Assembly (NCBI GenBank): GCA_023424785.1
Contig: JAFADP010000138.1
Span: 1 to 11,382 of the forward strand
DNA length: 11,382 nucleotides
Origin: Bacillota bacterium
GTDB lineage: Bacteria; Bacillota; Clostridia; Clostridiales; Clostridiaceae
Direction of reading: 5' to 3'
The notes beneath the pieces are model-generated. The model made no database searches. It was given only the letters and a program-made list of their open reading frames with translations, and was not told the DNA's origin. A program made the translations under genes and the position numbers. Positions 8,240 through 11,382 of the stretch are shown here, in pieces (the first letter of the stretch is position 1; every line of letters begins with the position of its first letter).

Positions 8240-9463
8240 TTATTTTCCCTCACTTTGAGTTTTTGCTTTCATCTTTGCTCTAACTGTTGTTGGAAGACCA
8301 AATAAGTTAATAAATCCAGCAGAATCATTTTGATTATAAACTGCATCTTCACCAAAAGTAGCATATTCTTCACTATATAATGAATATGGAGAAGTCATAC
8401 CAGCATTTACTATATTTCCTTTATATAATTTAAGTTTAATTTCTCCAGTAACAGTTTCTTGAGTTTTATCTACAAATTCAGAAAGTGCTTCTCTTAATGG
8501 AGAATACCATTGGCCATTATATACTAAATCAGCAAACTTTAATGCAACAGTTTCTTTAAAGTGAGCAGTTTCTTTATCTAAGCATAATTCTTCTAAATCT
8601 TTATGAGCTTTGTAAAGAATTGTTCCACCTGGAGTTTCATATACACCTCTTGATTTCATACCAACAAGTCTATTTTCTACCATATCTATAATACCAATAG
8701 CATTTTCTCCACCGATTTTATTTAATTCCTCAATTAATTCAACTCCATTCATTTTTTTCCCATTTAAAGCAACAGGAATACCTTTTTCAAAGGTAAGAGT
8801 TATATAAGTAGCTTTATCTGGAGCAGCTTCTAATGTATTTGAAAGTTCAAGTATTTTTTCATAATTAGGTTCATTTGATGGATCTTCTAAATCTAAACCT
8901 TCATGACTTAAATGCCATAAGTTCATATCTTTACTATAGTTTGTTTCATAGCTTATTTTTATTGGAACATTTTTATCTAAAGCATAAGCTATTTCTTCTT
9001 CTCTTGATTTTATTTCCCAAGTTCTCCAAGGTGCAATTACTTCTATATCAGGTGCAAATGCTTTTATAGCAAGTTCAAATCTTACTTGATCATTACCTTT
9101 TCCTGTACAACCATGGCAAATAGCATCTGCCCCTTCCTTTTTTGCTATTTCTACCATTCTTTTTCCGATTATTGGTCTAGCAAAAGAAGTTCCTAAAAGA
9201 TATTTTCCTTCATAAACAGCGTTAGCTTTTATAGTAGGGAATATATATTCATTTACGAATTCTTCTGTTAGGTCTTCTATGTATATTTTAGAAGCTCCAG
9301 TTTTAAGTGCTCTTTCTTCTAATCCTTCTAATTCTGATTTCTGTCCAACATTTCCAACAACTGCTATAACCTCACAACCATAATTTTCTTTAAGCCATGG
9401 AATAATAACAGATGTATCTAATCCTCCTGAGTATGCTAATACAACTTTATTAAATTTTTTCAT
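8240..9463 (-). CDS. argG: Argininosuccinate synthase
   Basis: ArgG joins citrulline and aspartate using ATP, releasing AMP and pyrophosphate (step 7). The 407 residues are normal (about 400). The N-terminal ATP-pyrophosphatase loop YSGGLDTS is at 11-18, the synthase motif HGCTGKGNDQVRFE follows near 117-130, and LVGMKSRGVYETPGG is in the C-terminal half. The ATG at 9463 is set by GGGGG (9477-9473), 9 bases upstream. It is the first gene of the operon, behind a promoter covered by an ARG box. It ends one base before argH. Having argGH at the head of argCJBDF gives one transcript for the entire route, unlike B. subtilis where argGH is a separate operon. Confidence 0.97.
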   Translation of the reverse strand: MKKFNKVVLAYSGGLDTSVIIPWLKENYGCEVIAVVGNVGQKSELEGLEERALKTGASKIYIEDLTEEFVNEYIFPTIKANAVYEGKYLLGTSFARPIIGKRMVEIAKKEGADAICHGCTGKGNDQVRFELAIKAFAPDIEVIAPWRTWEIKSREEEIAYALDKNVPIKISYETNYSKDMNLWHLSHEGLDLEDPSNEPNYEKILELSNTLEAAPDKATYITLTFEKGIPVALNGKKMNGVELIEELNKIGGENAIGIIDMVENRLVGMKSRGVYETPGGTILYKAHKDLEELCLDKETAHFKETVALKFADLVYNGQWYSPLREALSEFVDKTQETVTGEIKLKLYKGNIVNAGMTSPYSLYSEEYATFGEDAVYNQNDSAGFINLFGLPTTVRAKMKAKTQSEGK

Positions 9464-9525
9464 ATTTTATTGCCCCCTTAATAGTAAAACTTAAATAATT
9501 TTCAATATTTATCAATATATATACC

Positions 9526-9554
9526 ATTATAAACCATATTGAATAAATATTCAA
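9526..9554 (-). promoter_or_regulatory. Promoter of the arginine operon (argG)
   Basis: Reading the minus strand, TTGAAT (9554-9549, four of six to TTGACA) is followed after exactly 17 bases by a perfect TATAAT (9531-9526). Transcription should begin near 9519, giving a leader of about 56 bases before argG. This leader is too short for a T-box riboswitch, and no attenuator hairpin is visible, so control is most likely at initiation. The -35 hexamer is half of the ARG box. Confidence 0.8.
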
Positions 9555-9555
9555 T
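9538..9555. promoter_or_regulatory. ARG box (predicted ArgR/AhrC operator)
   Basis: The 18 bases ATTGAATAAATATTCAAT match the ArgR consensus (WNTGAATWWWWATTCANW) at every defined position, with arms TTGAATA/TATTCAA. It coincides with the -35 of the argG promoter, so bound ArgR with arginine would block RNA polymerase. A second box at the 21-bp centre spacing of E. coli pairs is not seen; a degraded element, TTGATAAATATTGAA on the minus strand (9515-9501), lies near the transcription start and could be an auxiliary site. ArgR itself is not in the window. Confidence 0.85.
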
Positions 9556-9609
9556 AATTATCCTTAAAAAAGTTTATAAATATGCAAAAATACATCTTAA
9601 AAGTGTGTA

Positions 9610-9628
9610 TATGCATAAAAAATGCATA
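9610..9628. repeat. Inverted repeat TATGCAT-AAAAA-ATGCATA in the divergent spacer
   Basis: Seven-base arms (9610-9616 and 9622-9628) flank an A5 spacer. The same bases are also an 11-bp tandem repeat of ATGCATAAAA (9611-9620 and 9622-9631), about one helical turn. It sits in the middle of the spacer, roughly 75 bp upstream of both promoters' -35 elements, where a bend or an activator site would be possible. The A5 spacer and C in the arm make it a poor ARG box. In such AT-rich DNA a chance origin cannot be excluded. Confidence 0.4.
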
Positions 9629-9630
9629 AA

Positions 9631-9640
9631 ACTCATGAGT
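9631..9640. repeat. Perfect 10-bp palindrome ACTCATGAGT
   Basis: This self-complementary decamer directly follows the TATGCAT inverted repeat and is the most GC-containing stretch of the spacer core. It might be part of one composite protein-binding site with its neighbour. No known regulator is assigned. Confidence 0.3.
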
Positions 9641-9700
9641 GAACATTTTATTTATACAATTTGTAAACTTTATAAATATGAAAAATTAAATTTAAATATA

Positions 9701-9729
9701 TTGACAAGTATTAACATATAGAATATTAT
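9701..9729 (+). promoter_or_regulatory. Promoter of the ABC transporter genes
   Basis: A perfect -35 TTGACA (9701-9706), a 17-bp spacer and the -10 TATTAT (9724-9729, five of six) form a near-consensus sigma-A promoter. The start of transcription should be near 9736, some 38 bases before the chosen ATG. Such strength, combined with the overlapping inverted repeat, suggests a promoter normally held off by a repressor. Confidence 0.83.
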
Positions 9730-9755
9730 TGTATTAGGCAATTAGTACAATAATA
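9724..9755. promoter_or_regulatory. Predicted operator: 10-bp inverted repeat over the -10 and transcription start
   Basis: Perfect arms TATTATTGTA (9724-9733) and TACAATAATA (9746-9755) flank a 12-base spacer that itself contains a TTAG direct repeat. The left arm contains the -10, upstream of the predicted start of transcription, so the whole repeat cannot fold in RNA; it should act as DNA. Position and symmetry fit a dimeric repressor, for instance of the GntR/YtrA or TetR type, but no regulator gene is in the window to identify it. Confidence 0.65.
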
Positions 9756-9773
9756 CGATGGGGGATGATAGTT

Positions 9774-10448
9774 ATGATAGAAATGAAAAATGTTTCAAAA
9801 ATATATAATATGGGGAAAGAAAAGGTTATAGCATTAGACGATGTATCTTTAAAAATAAATAAGGGCGAATTTGTAGCAATAGTAGGGCCATCTGGTTCAG
9901 GAAAATCTACTTTAATGCATATAGTAGGAGGATTAGATTCACCTACCAATGGGGATATATTTATAGAAGGAAATGATATAAGTAAATTAAAAGATAAGAA
10001 GTTATCAAAATATAGAAATGAAAAAATAGGTTTTGTATTTCAAGCATTTAATTTAGAAAATTCACAAACAGCTCTAGAAAATGTTATGATGCCACTTATA
10101 TTTGCAGGCGTTTCTAAAAAGGAGAGAAAAGAAAGAGCCAAAAAAGCGTTAGAAATTGTTGGGTTATCTAACTTAGAGAAACATAAACCTAATGAAATGT
10201 CAGGAGGACAAAGACAAAGAGTATCTATTGCAAGGGCGCTAGTTAATAATCCACAAATAGTTTTTGCAGATGAACCAACAGGTAATTTAGATTCCAAAAG
10301 TGGAGAATCAATAATGAATTTATTCCATGAAATTAATAATAAGGGGTTTACCGTGATAATGGTAACTCATAATCCAGAAGAAGCTAAGAGAGCTAAAAGA
10401 GTAATTGAAATAAAGGATGGAAGAATTATTTCTGATATTAAAAAATAA
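9774..10448 (+). CDS. ABC transporter ATP-binding protein (MacB/LolD-like family)
   Basis: This cytosolic ATPase would power the adjacent FtsX-type permease. From ATG 9774 it has 224 residues, the standard size. Walker A GPSGSGKST is at 38-46, the Q-loop glutamine is Gln90 in FVFQAFNL, the ABC signature MSGGQRQR is at 142-149, Walker B IVFADE at 162-167 with catalytic Glu167, then PTGNLDS, and the H-loop His199 in VTHN. PTGNLD and the TALENVMMPL segment after the Q-loop are typical of MacB/LolD/YknY-type ATPases. Three in-frame ATGs exist (9765, 9774, 9783); GGGGG at 9760-9764 abuts the first but is 9 bases from the second, so 9774 is chosen. The permease gene starts 21 bases downstream. Substrate unknown; such pairs export peptides, antibiotics or lipoproteins, or act mechanically. 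All catalytic motifs are intact. Confidence 0.93.
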   Translation: MIEMKNVSKIYNMGKEKVIALDDVSLKINKGEFVAIVGPSGSGKSTLMHIVGGLDSPTNGDIFIEGNDISKLKDKKLSKYRNEKIGFVFQAFNLENSQTALENVMMPLIFAGVSKKERKERAKKALEIVGLSNLEKHKPNEMSGGQRQRVSIARALVNNPQIVFADEPTGNLDSKSGESIMNLFHEINNKGFTVIMVTHNPEEAKRAKRVIEIKDGRIISDIKK

Positions 10449-10469
10449 TTTCTTGGAGGAGTATAGGGG

Positions 10470-11382
10470 ATGTATAAAGAGTATATATTAATGGCATTAA
10501 AGGATTTAAAGAAGAGAAAGGGAAGAACTTTTCTTACGTCATTAGGAATTACAATAGGAACAATGTTAATAGTTATTATGGTATCTCTTGGTGGTGGTGT
10601 TAAAAATTTTATGGAGAGTACATTAAATAATGGAAATCAAGCGAAGAAAATATCAATACAGCCATACAAGTATGTAGATGAAAATAATAATGAAGAATAC
10701 GAAGACTTTTGTGAAAATATGGATAATTATAGCAAGGTTCTAGATGATAATTTTATTAGTAAGTTAAAAGATAATGATAATATAGAAAGTATAAAGGTTT
10801 ATTCACAATTTTATGCATCTAAAATAAATATTAATAATGAAAATTACGTTGGAAATGTACTTTGTAATGGGTATTTATTAAGTGAAGATATTTTTACAAA
10901 AGATGAAATAGAGGATATAAGAACACAATATAAAGATAATACTTTAGAACCTATAAAATCAGGAAGAAATATAGAAAGTAAAACTGGTGAAATTTTAGTT
11001 GGAGAAAATATACTTAATTCATTAAATTTAAAAGAAGATGAAATATTAAATAAGGAACTTAAAATAATAATTCCATCAGAATATGGCAAAGAGGTGGAAA
11101 AATCATTTATTATAGTAGGAATAGTAGGAGAGAATTTTGAAAATGCAAGCGGATTAGTATTATCAATTGAAGATGTTAGTGAACTTATAGGTTATAAAAA
11201 TAAAGAAAATAATTATTTAAAAAATAATGGATATGATAGTGTAAGTTTAATTACCAATAATATATCCAATGTAGAAAGTGTATGTAATTATATTAAAGAT
11301 TTAGATTACTTATATAGTTCTAATAAAGAGTCAGCAAAATCAGTAAATGATGTTATATCTTCAATAAATTTAGCATTTGTTA
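10470..11382 (+). CDS. FtsX/MacB-type ABC permease, N-terminal part (runs off window)
   Basis: An open frame of 304 codons from ATG 10470 continues past the last base. GGAGGA (10455-10460) lies 9 bases before the ATG. The product starts with a short basic cytosolic end (MYKEYILMALKDLKKRKGR), then one membrane segment at about 20-42 (TFLTSLGITIGTMLIVIMV), the familiar start of MacB-like permeases. A polar domain of about 250 residues follows, rich in Asn, Asp, Glu and Lys, corresponding to the extracytoplasmic MacB_PCD domain. Its last visible residues, INLAFV, appear to begin the second membrane segment, which with two or more others should lie beyond the window. It pairs with the ATPase just upstream. 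Substrate and full length cannot be judged. Confidence 0.87.
   Translation, partial: MYKEYILMALKDLKKRKGRTFLTSLGITIGTMLIVIMVSLGGGVKNFMESTLNNGNQAKKISIQPYKYVDENNNEEYEDFCENMDNYSKVLDDNFISKLKDNDNIESIKVYSQFYASKININNENYVGNVLCNGYLLSEDIFTKDEIEDIRTQYKDNTLEPIKSGRNIESKTGEILVGENILNSLNLKEDEILNKELKIIIPSEYGKEVEKSFIIVGIVGENFENASGLVLSIEDVSELIGYKNKENNYLKNNGYDSVSLITNNISNVESVCNYIKDLDYLYSSNKESAKSVNDVISSINLAFV

Noticed and set aside
8239..8253. Upstream GTG start for argH
   Set aside because: It lies inside argG and adds residues before the family N-terminus MKLWGGRF; the GAGGG ribosome site fits the ATG at 8238.
9464..9519. T-box or arginine riboswitch in the argG leader
   Set aside because: The predicted leader is only about 56 bases, with no specifier-loop, T-box or terminator-like hairpin; an ARG box already accounts for control.
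9539..9721. Plus-strand open frame of 60 codons in the divergent spacer
   Set aside because: It begins with TTG inside the ARG box, has no ribosome site, is built of low-complexity Lys/Ile/Tyr codons, and overlaps both promoter regions. Better read as non-coding spacer.
10040..11089. Minus-strand open frames at 10040-10297 and 10844-11089
   Set aside because: Both lie antisense to the ABC ATPase and permease genes, lack ribosome sites and show no family motifs.
1..11382. CRISPR arrays, insertion sequences, tRNA or rRNA genes, phage genes
   Set aside because: No spaced direct repeats, transposase motifs, terminal inverted repeats or conserved RNA sequences were seen on either strand.

Overview
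The window is low-GC DNA (A+T-rich codons, AGA arginine codons, ATG starts behind purine-rich Shine-Dalgarno sites) that looks like Clostridium sensu stricto or a close Firmicute relative. This rests on codon use, promoter style and the protein sequences; the species cannot be named from what is visible.

Layout, left to right. Positions 1-552 (+) hold the 3' end of a gene resembling the 37-kDa nucleoid-associated protein family. It converges on fba (- strand), and the two share a bidirectional hairpin terminator at 551-580. fba (start at 1454) encodes class II fructose-bisphosphate aldolase. To its right, all on the minus strand, lies a seven-gene arginine operon transcribed argG-argH-argC-argJ-argB-argD-argF (9463 down to 1568). 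Gaps are 1 to 24 bases, with two TAA-N-ATG junctions. An AT-rich divergent intergenic region follows (9464-9773). On the far right (+ strand) are an ABC transporter ATPase (9774-10448) and the first 304 residues of an FtsX/MacB-type permease that runs off the window.

How the genes work together. The operon encodes every enzyme from glutamate to arginine when ArgJ recycles the acetyl group: ArgJ (steps 1 and 5), ArgB (2), ArgC (3), ArgD (4), ArgF (6), ArgG (7) and ArgH (8). Carbamoyl-phosphate synthase and ArgR are not in the window. ArgB carries the N-terminal helix and C-terminal signature of arginine-inhibited N-acetylglutamate kinases. A perfect ARG box covers the -35 of the argG promoter, so the sequence predicts both transcriptional repression and feedback control by arginine. 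No convincing terminator separates argF from fba, so some transcripts may read through into fba, which also has its own -10 element.

The ABC module has its own near-consensus promoter (TTGACA, 17 bp, TATTAT). A 10-bp-arm inverted repeat begins at the -10 and ends past the predicted start of transcription, which looks like an operator for an unidentified repressor. Nothing here is clearly a new system; the most informative signals are the two operator/promoter overlaps in the divergent region.
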